Assembly (NCBI RefSeq): GCF_029076445.1
Contig: NZ_JARESG010000009.1
Span: forward strand, 1-64,000
From: Pseudarthrobacter naphthalenicus
GTDB lineage: Bacteria; Actinomycetota; Actinomycetes; Actinomycetales; Micrococcaceae
Length of the DNA stretch: 64,000 nt
Reading direction: 5' to 3'
Below, piece by piece: positions 17,201 to 25,309 of the stretch (positions are counted from its first letter, which is position 1; every line of letters begins with the position of its first letter). Made by a program: the position numbers and the translations under genes. A model generated the notes under the pieces. It did no database searches, was not told where the DNA came from, and worked only from the letters and a program-made list of their open reading frames with translations.

Positions 17201-18181
17201 ATGGAACCGGCCCGTGAACCCCGCAATGAAGAGTACGACGACGGTGCGCTGGATGTGTATTCGGCCACAGTGATGCGCGTGGCTGAGACCGTCACACCGC
17301 ACGTTGCGGCCATTGAGATGACCAGCAACCGGCGGAACGGCCGTTTCCGTGTGGGCGCGGGCTCGGCAGTGCTGTTCACCGAAGACGGTTACCTGCTGAC
17401 AAATTCGCACGTGGTGGCAGGCACCCATCAGGGCCATGCCGCTTTTGCCGACGGTAGCCGGACGGACCTTGAACTGGTGGGAGCGGACCCGTTGTCCGAT
17501 CTTGCAGTGGTCCGCGGACGGGCGCCGAAAGTTGCTCCGGCACAGTTCGGGGACGCGGAAACGCTGCGGGTGGGTCAGTTGGTCATCGCCGTCGGAAACC
17601 CGCTCGGACTGGCAGGTTCAGTGACCGCGGGCGTGGTCAGCGGCCTGGGCCGGGCCATCCCGGTGTGGCAAGGCAGCAACCGCCGGGTGATTGAGGATGT
17701 CATCCAGACAGACGCCGCACTCAATTCGGGAAGCTCCGGCGGAGCACTCGCTGATTCGCACGGACGGATCGTGGGCATCAATACCGCAGTAGCCGGCGCC
17801 GGGCTGGGCCTGGCAGTACCCATCAACTCGACAACGCGGCGGATCATTTCTGCGCTGCTGAAGGACGGCCGCGTCCGGCGTGCCTATCTGGGCGTGGTGA
17901 GCACTCCGAGCAGGCTGAGCGCCAGTGCCGTGATCAGGACCGGTCAGCGGGACGGGCTCAGAGTGGTGGAAGTCCTGGCCGGATCCCCTGCCGACCGCGC
18001 CGGCCTGCAGGCGGGCGACATCATCATGACAGCCGGAAGCCGCCCCGTCAGCAACGCTGAAAGCCTGCAAAAGCTGCTGTTCGCTGATGCGATCGGCAAG
18101 CCGCTGCCGGTCAGCGTGCTGAGGGACGGCAAGGAACTGGACTTGGTGGCCGTACCGGAAGAAATGGCGGATAACGGATGA
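17201..18181 (+). CDS. HtrA-like S1C serine protease with PDZ domain, no membrane anchor
   Basis: A 326-residue trypsin-fold protease. The catalytic triad is His70 (TNSHVVAG), Asp100 (LSDLAVVR) and Ser179 (NSGSSGGAL). One PDZ domain lies at about 230-315 (AGSPADRAGLQAGDII). HtrA proteases degrade misfolded proteins. Unlike most actinobacterial members, no signal peptide or membrane helix is visible: the N-terminus is acidic and soluble. It therefore appears cytoplasmic unless an upstream start was missed, which is unlikely because ATG 17201 has a perfect AGGAGGTG five bases before it. Confidence 0.88.
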   Translation: MEPAREPRNEEYDDGALDVYSATVMRVAETVTPHVAAIEMTSNRRNGRFRVGAGSAVLFTEDGYLLTNSHVVAGTHQGHAAFADGSRTDLELVGADPLSDLAVVRGRAPKVAPAQFGDAETLRVGQLVIAVGNPLGLAGSVTAGVVSGLGRAIPVWQGSNRRVIEDVIQTDAALNSGSSGGALADSHGRIVGINTAVAGAGLGLAVPINSTTRRIISALLKDGRVRRAYLGVVSTPSRLSASAVIRTGQRDGLRVVEVLAGSPADRAGLQAGDIIMTAGSRPVSNAESLQKLLFADAIGKPLPVSVLRDGKELDLVAVPEEMADNG

Positions 18182-18184
18182 CCG

Positions 18185-18319
18185 CTACCGGCGCTTCTTC
18201 AGGTGCGCCACGGGATCCTGTGCGCCTTCAGGATTCTTGGCCTTCTTCTCGGCCCGTTTTTCCTTGATCGTCTTAACAGGCTTTTTGTTCAGCTGCTGGT
18301 GCGGTGTTTTGTCCGGCAT
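18185..18319 (-). CDS. Small Lys/Arg-rich protein, 44 residues
   Basis: It begins MPDKTPHQQLNKKPVKTIKE and ends VAHLKKRR. It has an AAGGAG ribosome-binding site six bases before ATG 18319. It is highly basic and hydrophilic with no membrane segment. I know similar short conserved hypotheticals in Arthrobacter-type genomes, without function. It follows the 122-residue gene on the same strand and faces the HtrA gene tail to tail with a gap of three bases. Confidence 0.75.
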   Translation of the reverse strand: MPDKTPHQQLNKKPVKTIKEKRAEKKAKNPEGAQDPVAHLKKRR

Positions 18320-18401
18320 GGCGTGCTCCTTACGACAGGGGGACGGGCTACGTCCCACTTCGTAAAATACGCCTTATCCGGGCGGAAGGAAATGCCCCGG
18401 A

Positions 18402-18770
18402 TCAGGCCGGAGCGGGCACGTCTGCGATACCCACAAAGCGGGTGCCGACGCCGTCGAATTCGCTCCGGATGAAGCCTGCCTGAGCCTTCGGCACCTCGGC
18501 GGGGGAGTGATGTTCGCACACAACGTAGGTGAACTCCGGCCACCATTTCTTGGGCCGGGCCGCTTCCTCATACCCGCAGACGGCGCATTCCAAATGGACC
18601 CAGACGGGGCGCTTACCCGTGCGGTTGGCCCGCGACTGGACCAGCCATGCCGGCGGGTTGTCCAGGATCTCGCCCAGCTCGGCCTCGGAAAGGCGTTTGG
18701 GGATGCCATGGCGCTGCGCCATTTCCATCGGTACATCAAGGGCAATTGCCGCGTCGCGTCTGCTAATCAT
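18402..18770 (-). CDS. Conserved hypothetical protein with Cys/His cluster
   Basis: A 122-residue protein, start ATG 18770 (MISRRDAAIALDVPMEMAQR); TTG 18782 is possible. The N-terminal half has a helix-rich segment (RLSEAELGEILDNPPAWL). The second half has CAVC followed about 20 residues later by CEHH, a possible zinc site. I do not recognise a named family. Codon use fits the neighbours. It lies downstream of the crcB pair and may share their transcript. Confidence 0.65.
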   Translation of the reverse strand: MISRRDAAIALDVPMEMAQRHGIPKRLSEAELGEILDNPPAWLVQSRANRTGKRPVWVHLECAVCGYEEAARPKKWWPEFTYVVCEHHSPAEVPKAQAGFIRSEFDGVGTRFVGIADVPAPA

Positions 18771-18839
18771 CAGAGTCAACAATACGGGACCGCGCCAAAC
18801 CGGACGCCGTTCGCCATCGATGCCAAGGGTGCAGCCCGC

Positions 18840-19235
18840 CTATGAAGCCAGGGCTATGCCCACTGCCGCCGCAGCAGCCCCGGCGGCCAGATTGGCACCG
18901 ATGTTGAGGGCTGCGGCACCGAACCGTGCTTCGCTCAGGAGCCGCACGGTCGCAGTGGTCCAGGAACTGAACGTGGTCAGGCCGCCCGCAAGCCCGGTAG
19001 CGACGGCGGTCTGCCACTCGGGTGCCATGCCGAGCTTTCCGGTAACGCCGATGGACAGCCCGATGATGAGGCATCCGACGACGTTGACCACCAACGTGGC
19101 CCATGGCCAGTGCCGCGGTGTGCCGGTGCTGCCGATGGTCTGAAGGTGGGTACGGTGGGCGAACCAGCTGTCGACGGCGAAGCGCAGCAGCGCACCTGCC
19201 ACACCAAATACTCCCACCAGGAGCGCCCCGGTCAC
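18840..19235 (-). CDS. crcB: Fluoride channel CrcB/Fluc, second copy
   Basis: A 131-residue four-helix membrane protein. Family marks: GVAGALLRF near the N-terminus, TLVVNVVGCLIIG, and the GLAGGLTTFSSW signature. Fluc channels export fluoride passively as dual-topology dimers. Its start overlaps the end of the first crcB by four bases, so the two are coupled. In species with two adjacent genes the channel is usually a heterodimer of oppositely oriented subunits. Confidence 0.93.
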   Translation of the reverse strand: MTGALLVGVFGVAGALLRFAVDSWFAHRTHLQTIGSTGTPRHWPWATLVVNVVGCLIIGLSIGVTGKLGMAPEWQTAVATGLAGGLTTFSSWTTATVRLLSEARFGAAALNIGANLAAGAAAAAVGIALAS

Positions 19236-19645
19236 GATGCCACCCGGTCAGCCACGAGCCGGCCCGTCCGCCAGCCGCCGGCCGCAGCCCCCAGGCCAAG
19301 CAGCAGCGACAGCCCCAGATAGACCAGCCACACGGGATGCTCCCCGGCCCGGGACAGGTGGTCAATCGAGAAGACCACTGCCGAGAACGTGGTGAAGGAA
19401 CCCAGCAGCCCGGGGCCCAGACCGGCCCGGAGCCAGAACGCCGTGTGCGGGCGCGCCATCCACAAAGTGGTGAGGGCAGCCAGGACAAAGCTCCCGGCGA
19501 CGTTGATGGCCAGCGTGGTCCACGGTACGGCTCCGGCAGCGTCCGGAAACGCGAGCCCCAGGCCGTAGCGCAACTCGGTTCCCACAAGCCCTCCCGCGCC
19601 CACGGCCAGCCACGCGCGCCATTCAGGCACCCCGCCCTGCTTCAC
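19232..19645 (-). CDS. crcB: Fluoride channel CrcB/Fluc, first copy
   Basis: A 137-residue partner Fluc subunit with GGLVGTELRYGLG, TLAINVAGSFVLA and the signature GLLGSFTTFS. The start is GTG 19645, directly abutting the TGA of the DtxR-like gene, so translation should be coupled to that regulator. No fluoride riboswitch was recognised upstream. Confidence 0.93.
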   Translation of the reverse strand: MKQGGVPEWRAWLAVGAGGLVGTELRYGLGLAFPDAAGAVPWTTLAINVAGSFVLAALTTLWMARPHTAFWLRAGLGPGLLGSFTTFSAVVFSIDHLSRAGEHPVWLVYLGLSLLLGLGAAAGGWRTGRLVADRVAS

Positions 19646-20371
19646 TCAGCGGTCACCGAGGCTTTCACCGAGGCTGCAGCCGGCGTGGGGCCGGTCGGTG
19701 TGCACCCACAGTGCGGCCGTGATTTCGTCCGCGAGGTCGTAATCCCGCGCCCTGCCTCCGGTCTGGATCCGCACCACCAGTGCGCCGCCGAACGGCTTGC
19801 GCCCCATGACCTCCACATCGGCGTCGAGGTCGATCTCCTCTGCCGCAAGATAGCGGAGCAGGTCGGGGTTGTCGTCACTAATCCGGATGATGCGGCCGGT
19901 ATGACCGGGATCGAGTTCACCGAGCAGGTGCGCCTCCGGCATCAGGACGGCGCCGTCCGCCGTCGGAATGGGATCACCGTGCGGGTCACGCTCCGGGTTG
20001 CCCAACTTCGCTGCCATCCGTTCGATAAAGGTGTCCGATACGGCGTGCTCGAGGAGTTCGGCTTCGTCGTGGACTTCGTCCCAGCTGTAACCGAGTTCCT
20101 GGACAAGGTACGTCTCAATGAGGCGGTGGCGGCGGACCATGGCCAGCGCCAGACGGATCCCGGCGGGGGTAAGCGTGACGGCGCTGTACGGCTTGTGGTC
20201 CACGAGCCCCTGGTCCTTGAGCTTGCGGACCATTTCCGAGACGGAGGAGTTGGCCACACCCAGGCGCTGCGCCAGCTGCGAAGACGTGATGGGCTTGTCC
20301 TGCCACTCCGTGAAACTGTAGATGACCTTGACGTAGTCCTCGATCGAGGAGGAGGGGGCGCTGGTCTTCAC
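19646..20371 (-). CDS. DtxR/MntR-family metal-dependent repressor
   Basis: A 241-residue three-domain regulator: winged helix (1-75; SSQLAQRLGVANSSVSEMVRKLKDQGLV is the recognition region, of which the central part LGVANSSVSE is most conserved), a metal-binding and dimerisation domain (76-140; RHRLIETYL, HDEAELLEHAVSD) and a C-terminal SH3-like FeoA fold (about 155-225). These proteins repress uptake genes when Fe2+ or Mn2+ is bound; sequence alone does not tell which metal. It opens the operon with both crcB genes. A TAGGCT box seven bases upstream of GTG suggests leaderless mRNA. Confidence 0.9.
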   Translation of the reverse strand: MKTSAPSSSIEDYVKVIYSFTEWQDKPITSSQLAQRLGVANSSVSEMVRKLKDQGLVDHKPYSAVTLTPAGIRLALAMVRRHRLIETYLVQELGYSWDEVHDEAELLEHAVSDTFIERMAAKLGNPERDPHGDPIPTADGAVLMPEAHLLGELDPGHTGRIIRISDDNPDLLRYLAAEEIDLDADVEVMGRKPFGGALVVRIQTGGRARDYDLADEITAALWVHTDRPHAGCSLGESLGDR

Positions 20372-20378
20372 GACGTCA

Positions 20379-20384
20379 AGCCTA
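20379..20384 (-). promoter_or_regulatory. -10 box of the DtxR-like gene, probable leaderless start
   Basis: On the minus strand TAGGCT is followed after seven bases by the GTG start codon. No ribosome-binding site fits between. Confidence 0.5.
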
Positions 20385-20402
20385 CCCGGTGCCCCGAAGG
20401 CG

Positions 20403-21161
20403 TCACGCCTTTACCGCCCGCCACGTCAGGGTCAGGTAAGGCAGCCTGACGTCCTCTCCGGTGCCGTGCCCGAGATGCTCGTGGAGGTACCAGTCGAGGT
20501 TGGCCAGCACTTTCGCCCGGGTGGCCTCACCGGCACGCAGATAATAGCTGCGCGTCTTGGTCAACTCCATAATGTCCGTGGTGCTGAGGCTGTCCTCCCA
20601 CCGGGTCACATGGCTTTCCAACCCGGAAAATTCCGGGCCCACCACAGGCCGGAAACCCGGTTTGTAGACGTCCCCGGCGTGCATGATGCGCGATAACCTG
20701 TGCACCCAGGGAACCGACGTATCCAGCTGGTTCCAGATCAGTCCCAGCGTCCCGGCCGGCCGCAGAATCCGCGCGAGCTCGGTGCTGGCCGGCAACGGAT
20801 CGCACCAGTGCCAGGCCTGGGCAACGCTTACGACGTCGAACGCTGTCTCCGGGAGGCCTGTCGCCTCCGCAGTTCCCTGGGTGGCCGCCACCCCGGGATA
20901 GTGCGCCCGGAGCTGTTCGAGCATGTCAGCGGACGGGTCAACCGCGGAGACGGTGAGGCCACGCTCCAGCAGCAGTGCGGCGAATTTCCCGGTTCCTGCA
21001 CCCACATCCACGGCGTCCCGGGCCCCTGCCGGGACCACCCAGTCCGCCGAATCGGCAGGGTAGCCCGGACGCACGCGCTGATAATGCTCGCCGCCGTCCT
21101 GGAAGCTCTGTCCGAGCTCCAGGCGGCGGCCGTGATCAAGCCTGGGGCCGCCCCGTGCCAC
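20403..21161 (-). CDS. Class I SAM-dependent methyltransferase
   Basis: A 252-residue protein. The start is GTG 21161 with AAGGAG seven bases upstream. Motif I is AVDVGAGTGKFAALL at about residue 50, the acidic end of motif II is in VSAVDPSADML, and there is a post-motif FDVVSVAQAWHWCD. The fold is the methyltransferase-11/UbiE-like class; the C-terminal part contains SYYLRAGEATRAKVL. The substrate cannot be told from sequence. It is divergent from the MFS gene, 86 bases apart. Confidence 0.85.
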   Translation of the reverse strand: MARGGPRLDHGRRLELGQSFQDGGEHYQRVRPGYPADSADWVVPAGARDAVDVGAGTGKFAALLLERGLTVSAVDPSADMLEQLRAHYPGVAATQGTAEATGLPETAFDVVSVAQAWHWCDPLPASTELARILRPAGTLGLIWNQLDTSVPWVHRLSRIMHAGDVYKPGFRPVVGPEFSGLESHVTRWEDSLSTTDIMELTKTRSYYLRAGEATRAKVLANLDWYLHEHLGHGTGEDVRLPYLTLTWRAVKA

Positions 21162-21247
21162 GCGTGATCTCCTTCAGCTGATTTCCCTGGATATTCTGCG
21201 GATTTAAAACTACCTGATGCCGGCGGACCGCCGCCGTTGCAGCGGCG

Positions 21248-22666
21248 GTGTTTACTGGAAGAGTGAGTTTCCCTCCGGTGACACGCGTTCAGAGACTGGT
21301 CCTTTGGATCTCGGTCCTTGCGTCCTTCGTATCCTTTCTGGACAGCAGTGTCATCAACGTGGCCCTGCCCGCCATCTCCCGTGACCTGGGCGGCGGCCTG
21401 ACCACCCAGCAATGGGTGGTGGATGCCTACATGATCACTCTGGGGTCCCTGATCCTGCTCGCGGGCTCGCTCTCAGACGTGCTCGGACGGATCCTTATTC
21501 TCCGGGCCGGGCTCCTCGGATTCGGGCTGACGTCACTGATGTGCGCATTTGCCCCCACCGCCGAAGTTCTGATCATTTCCCGGGCGCTCCAAGGCATCGC
21601 CGGGGCCCTGCTCGTCCCCAGTTCGCTGGCCCTCATCACCTCGCACTTTGACGGGCCGTCCCGGGCCAGGGCCATTGGACAGTGGACCGCCGGTACCACT
21701 GTTGCCTTCATCGCCGGACCGCTCGTGGGTGGACTCCTGGTGGATTCTGTCGGGTGGCGCTGGGTGTTTGGCATCAACGTTGCACCGATTGCGGTGACGT
21801 TGTATCTCCTGGCGGTGCTTCGCACCCGTGATGTCCGCGAGGCCGGGGTGCGGATTGACTATGCCGGGGCCGTGCTGTGCGTGCTGGGTCTTGCCGGGCC
21901 GGTCTATGCCTTGATCGAACAGGCCACCCAGGGGTGGGGAAGCCCGGGCATAGTATGGCCCCTGATCCTGGGAGGCCTCTGCTTTGCGGCGTTCATCTGG
22001 CGCCAGGCACGGGTCAAACAGCCGCTCATGCCGCTGAACCTGTTCGCCGTCCGGAACTTTGCGGCAGGAAACCTGGCCACGACGTTCATCTATGCCGCGC
22101 TCTCCATCGGCGGATTCATCGTTGTACTTTTCCTGCAGCAGGTGGCCGGATACTCGGCGACCCTCGCCGCGCTCGCGCTGTTGCCGGTCAGCCTGCTCAG
22201 CATCTTTCTGTCTTCCTGGTTCGGTTCCCTCGCCGGCCGCCATGGCCCGCGGTGGTTCATGGCTCTCGGACCTGCCGGCGCGGGCCTCGGCTACTTTCTC
22301 ATGGTGTCATCGCAAACACCGGTCAACTACTGGTCCCAGCTGCTGCCCGGCATCGTCCTCTTCGGGGTGGGGCTCTCGGCAACAGTTGCGCCGCTGACCG
22401 CGGCGATACTGGGCTCGATCTCTGAACAGCAGTCAGGCATCGGCTCAGCAGTAAACAATGCAGTCGCCAGGGTGGCGGGCCTGGTGGGCATCGCTCTCGT
22501 CGGACTCATCGCCGGGAAGCAGCTGGACCTGGACGGATTCCACCGGGTGCTGATCGCCACCGGCATCCTGCTGGTCATTGGTGGTGCGGTCTCGGCAGCG
22601 GGCATCAGAAACCCGGCGCGGACCGCGGCGCCTACAGGCAGCGCCGCTGCCCAGGCCCAGCCGTAG
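21248..22666 (+). CDS. MFS drug exporter, DHA2 (14-TM) family
   Basis: A 472-residue integral membrane protein with about 14 hydrophobic segments. Landmarks are LDSSVINVALPAISRDLG in helix 1, SDVLGRILILRAGL (motif A region), SRALQGIAGALLVPSS (motif B) and GWRWVFGINVAP after the antiporter motif C region (AGPLVGGLLVD). This matches EmrB/QacA-type proton-driven multidrug exporters; the substrate is unknown. GTG 21248, GTG 21263 and GTG 21278 are all possible starts, none with an ideal ribosome-binding site. Confidence 0.85.
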   Translation: MFTGRVSFPPVTRVQRLVLWISVLASFVSFLDSSVINVALPAISRDLGGGLTTQQWVVDAYMITLGSLILLAGSLSDVLGRILILRAGLLGFGLTSLMCAFAPTAEVLIISRALQGIAGALLVPSSLALITSHFDGPSRARAIGQWTAGTTVAFIAGPLVGGLLVDSVGWRWVFGINVAPIAVTLYLLAVLRTRDVREAGVRIDYAGAVLCVLGLAGPVYALIEQATQGWGSPGIVWPLILGGLCFAAFIWRQARVKQPLMPLNLFAVRNFAAGNLATTFIYAALSIGGFIVVLFLQQVAGYSATLAALALLPVSLLSIFLSSWFGSLAGRHGPRWFMALGPAGAGLGYFLMVSSQTPVNYWSQLLPGIVLFGVGLSATVAPLTAAILGSISEQQSGIGSAVNNAVARVAGLVGIALVGLIAGKQLDLDGFHRVLIATGILLVIGGAVSAAGIRNPARTAAPTGSAAAQAQP

Positions 22667-22694
22667 GGCCCGGACGTAGGAGCCAGCCGTAGGA

Positions 22695-24134
22695 TCAGTC
22701 GTCGAGGCAGGGCGCGGCCCCGGCAGTGCCGGGTGTATTTGGTGCCCAGTGGGGGTAGGCCCGGGTGTCGTTGGCCGGAACCCAGCGGCCCGAATCCACC
22801 ACGTAGTCCCAGCCCAGGCCGGCGCGGCGCAGCTGCTCCAGGCCGGCCAGCAGCCGTTCAGCGTCCTCCAGCCGGGACCCCACACCAAAACTTGCCCGCA
22901 GCGATCCGGATGGAAGACCCAGGCGCTTCAGCAGCGGGTGCGCGCAGAATCGGCCGTCCCGCAGGCCCACACCGTGCTCTGCCGAAAGATATGCGGCAAC
23001 CAGTCCTGCGTCGTAGCCGGCCACGGAGAAGTTTACGACGCCGATCGTGTCAGTCCCCGGATCGGTGTCCGAGAAGATCTGGTGGACCGTGATGCCGTCG
23101 ATCTTCTGCAGTCCCTCCACCAGGAACGACCTGATGGCCGCCTCATGGGCATGCCAGCGGTCCTGGTCCAGGGACGCGATGACCTGGGTGGCGCGGGCCA
23201 GCGTGGCCGCACCCAGGACGTTCGGTGAGCCCCCCTCGTGCCGGGCCGGTCCGGTGGCCCAGCTGACGCCGTCGAGCTTTGCCTCCCTGACTGCGCCCCC
23301 GCCGGCCAGGTGCGGTGTGCCGGCATCAAGCCAGTCACTTCGTCCAATCAGGACGCCTGACCCGAACGGCGCGTAGAGCTTGTGGCCGGAGAAGGCCAGG
23401 TAATCCACGTTGTCAGTGCTGATATCAATGCGCCGGTGCGGTGCGAGTTGCGCGGCGTCCACCACAATGCGTGCCCCGTATTGGTGGGCCAGGTCGGCGA
23501 GGACACCGATCGGAAGGATCTCACCGGTGACGTTGGAGGCGCCGGTGACAGCGAGCAGGCTGACCCGGCCCTCCTGAAGTTCGGCGCGGAGGGCTTCGAC
23601 GGTTCCGGCGATGGTGGGTGCAGCCACTACGCTGCGGTGCGGAACACCCTGCCACGGCAGAAGGTTGGCGTGGTGCTCGATGTCCAGGTACAGGACGTCC
23701 CCGGCGAGCCGGCCGTCCGTGTGCGGCAGGCAGCCGGCGAGAAGATTCAGTGAGTCGGTGGTGTTGCGGGTGAAGATGACGGAGTCGTCCGGCCGCCCGC
23801 CCACGAAGTCCCGCACGATGTTCCGGGCGTTCTCGTAGACGGATGTGCTGAGCTGCGACGCGTAGCCGGCACCGCGGTGCACACTGGCGTAGAACGGCAG
23901 GATCTCGTTGAGGTAGGCCGACACGACGGACAGGGCAGGAGCTGACGCGCCGTAATCGAGGTTGGCGTAGCGAACCTGCCCGCCCTGGATCAGCGGCGCC
24001 TGAATTTCAGCGCCGGTGACGGCGGCGAGGGGGCGTCCGGCACTCGCTGCGCTTTCACCCGCAGCTGCTGCGGCACGGCTGTTCTGGACGGTATGGCTGT
24101 TCTGGACGGCGGGGGAGACGGTGGCAGTTGTCAC
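22695..24134 (-). CDS. Class V aminotransferase, cysteine-desulfurase-like, under a SAM-type riboswitch
   Basis: A 479-residue PLP enzyme. The PLP lysine lies in SGHKLYAPFGSG, with the upstream ARIVVDAAQLAPHRR (Asp that binds the PLP ring nitrogen) and IFTRNTTDSLNLL. About 40 low-complexity residues precede the fold. GTG 24134 has GAGG five bases upstream. Relatives are SufS/CsdA-like desulfurases and selenocysteine-lyase-like proteins; a Cys lies near the C-terminal end (LRDGRFCAHPLL) at a position comparable to catalytic loops, but its role is not proven. The SAM riboswitch in its leader argues for a job in sulfur amino-acid metabolism rather than Fe-S assembly. It converges with the MFS gene. 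Confidence 0.85.
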   Translation of the reverse strand: MTTATVSPAVQNSHTVQNSRAAAAAGESAASAGRPLAAVTGAEIQAPLIQGGQVRYANLDYGASAPALSVVSAYLNEILPFYASVHRGAGYASQLSTSVYENARNIVRDFVGGRPDDSVIFTRNTTDSLNLLAGCLPHTDGRLAGDVLYLDIEHHANLLPWQGVPHRSVVAAPTIAGTVEALRAELQEGRVSLLAVTGASNVTGEILPIGVLADLAHQYGARIVVDAAQLAPHRRIDISTDNVDYLAFSGHKLYAPFGSGVLIGRSDWLDAGTPHLAGGGAVREAKLDGVSWATGPARHEGGSPNVLGAATLARATQVIASLDQDRWHAHEAAIRSFLVEGLQKIDGITVHQIFSDTDPGTDTIGVVNFSVAGYDAGLVAAYLSAEHGVGLRDGRFCAHPLLKRLGLPSGSLRASFGVGSRLEDAERLLAGLEQLRRAGLGWDYVVDSGRWVPANDTRAYPHWAPNTPGTAGAAPCLDD

Positions 24135-24156
24135 GGAGACCTCACTTTAAAAGGAC

Positions 24157-24170
24157 TCCCGGTGCCGGGA
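24157..24170 (-). promoter_or_regulatory. Hairpin between riboswitch and start codon
   Basis: TCCCGG / CCGGGA stem with a two-base loop, followed on the minus strand by GTCCTTTT. It could be the expression platform of the riboswitch (terminator or ribosome-binding-site control), 22 bases before the start codon. Confidence 0.4.
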
Positions 24171-24204
24171 ATCCGCGCTTGCCGGGTCCATTGAGGAGCG
24201 GCCT

Positions 24205-24283
24205 GGTCGTCACCCGGGGCACCCCACCGCGAATGGAGGGTTGCCGGCCAGCAAACCGGGGTTTAGCGCTGGCACTCGTGACC
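24205..24283 (-). promoter_or_regulatory. SAM-IV-like riboswitch
   Basis: The minus strand begins GGTCACGAGTGCCAGCG and ends GGTGCCCCGGGTGACGACC, so the outer GGTC.../...GACC arms close a compact 79-base element. Inner pieces include AAACCCCGGTTTGCTGG and CCGGCAACCCTCC. This agrees with the SAM-IV riboswitch consensus of actinobacteria as I know it (S-adenosylmethionine sensing). It sits 70 bases upstream of the class V aminotransferase start and on its strand. Confidence 0.85.
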
Positions 24284-24388
24284 TGTTAAAGAGCGTAGGA
24301 CATGCCCGCCGCAGCGAAAAAGCGTGGCGGAATGTTAAGGGCTTTGTTACGTGAGTTCCGGAATTGGCAGAATCCCCGAAGATGCGAA

Positions 24389-24420
24389 CGGCGGGCACCT
24401 CCGAAAGGAGGGGCCCGCCG
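24389..24420 (-). terminator. Hairpin after hisN
   Basis: CGGCGGGC and GCCCGCCG flank an inner ACCTCC-GAAA-GGAGGG hairpin, giving a strong GC-rich stem 23 bases past the hisN stop. No long T-run. Bases 24284-24388 otherwise hold the riboswitch promoter, not identified. Confidence 0.7.
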
Positions 24421-24442
24421 ACGATAATTCGGGAATACGGGC

Positions 24443-25255
24443 TTACAGCAGGTCGTCCAGTTCCGGGTTCAGCCGCTTGAGTACCTCGGAGTGGAGGATG
24501 GAGTTGGTGGCCAGCGCGTTGCCGCCGAAGGGGCCGTCCTGGCCCTCCAGCGAGGTGAAACGGCCGCCGGCTTCAACGACGATGGGCACCAGCGCCGCCA
24601 TGTCGTAGAGGTTCAGCTCCGGCTCGCAGGCAATGTCAACGGAGCCCTCAGCCACCATGCAGTAGGACCAGAAGTCGCCGTACGCCCGTGTACGCCACAC
24701 GTCCTCGGTCAGGCCCAGGAATTCGTCCAGATTCCCGCGCTCCTTCCAGCCGCTCAGGCTCGAGTAGGACAGCGAGGCATCCGCAAGGTTGGAAACGTTC
24801 GAGACGCGGAGCCGGGTTGCCGCGGCAAGGGACCTGCCCATGTACGCGCCGGCGCCTTTCGCGGCCCACCAGCGCTTGCCGAGCGCAGGAGCACTGACAA
24901 CGCCAACGACGGGTTCCCCCTCATCCACCAGGGCGATCAGGGTGGCCCACACGGGGACACCACGGACAAAGTTCTTGGTGCCATCGATCGGATCAATGAT
25001 CCAACGCCGGGAGCCGTGCCCGGAACTGCCGAATTCCTCGCCGAGCACCGCATCCCGGGGGCGTGAGCGGGACAGCTGGCCGCGGATGGCCTCTTCGGCA
25101 GACTTGTCGGCGTCGGTGACCGGCGTCAGGTCAGGCTTGGTCTCGACGTGCAGGTCCAGGGCCTTGAAGCGGCTCATGGTCTGGTCATCCACGGAATCGG
25201 CCAGCACATGGGCCAGGCGCAGGTCATCGTTGTAGCTCGAAGCGGGTTGGATCAT
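24443..25255 (-). CDS. hisN: Histidinol-phosphatase, inositol-monophosphatase family
   Basis: A 270-residue Mg2+-dependent phosphatase with the family motifs [20 protein letters not shown] (metal-binding DPIDGT) and [18 protein letters not shown]. The position beside rsgA and aroA matches the actinobacterial HisN, which removes phosphate from L-histidinol phosphate in histidine synthesis; the assignment rests on that synteny, since inositol-phosphate substrates cannot be excluded. It appears leaderless: TAGTTT lies six bases before ATG 25255 and no ribosome-binding site is present. Confidence 0.85.
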   Translation of the reverse strand: MIQPASSYNDDLRLAHVLADSVDDQTMSRFKALDLHVETKPDLTPVTDADKSAEEAIRGQLSRSRPRDAVLGEEFGSSGHGSRRWIIDPIDGTKNFVRGVPVWATLIALVDEGEPVVGVVSAPALGKRWWAAKGAGAYMGRSLAAATRLRVSNVSNLADASLSYSSLSGWKERGNLDEFLGLTEDVWRTRAYGDFWSYCMVAEGSVDIACEPELNLYDMAALVPIVVEAGGRFTSLEGQDGPFGGNALATNSILHSEVLKRLNPELDDLL

Positions 25256-25261
25256 GGTTCC

Positions 25262-25267
25262 AAACTA
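25262..25267 (-). promoter_or_regulatory. -10 box of hisN, probable leaderless start
   Basis: Minus-strand TAGTTT followed after six bases (GGAACC) by ATG. It lies in the 54-base rsgA-hisN gap, so hisN may also be expressed independently of the aroA-rsgA transcript. Confidence 0.4.
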
Positions 25268-25309
25268 CCGTCAAACCGCCGCGGCGTTGGGGAGGTGGGC
25301 GTCCGGACG

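Noticed and set aside
19103..20449. A 448-codon plus-strand open frame opposite the DtxR-like gene and crcB
   Set aside because: Covers three well-supported minus-strand genes; Pro/Gln/Arg/Gly-rich shadow.
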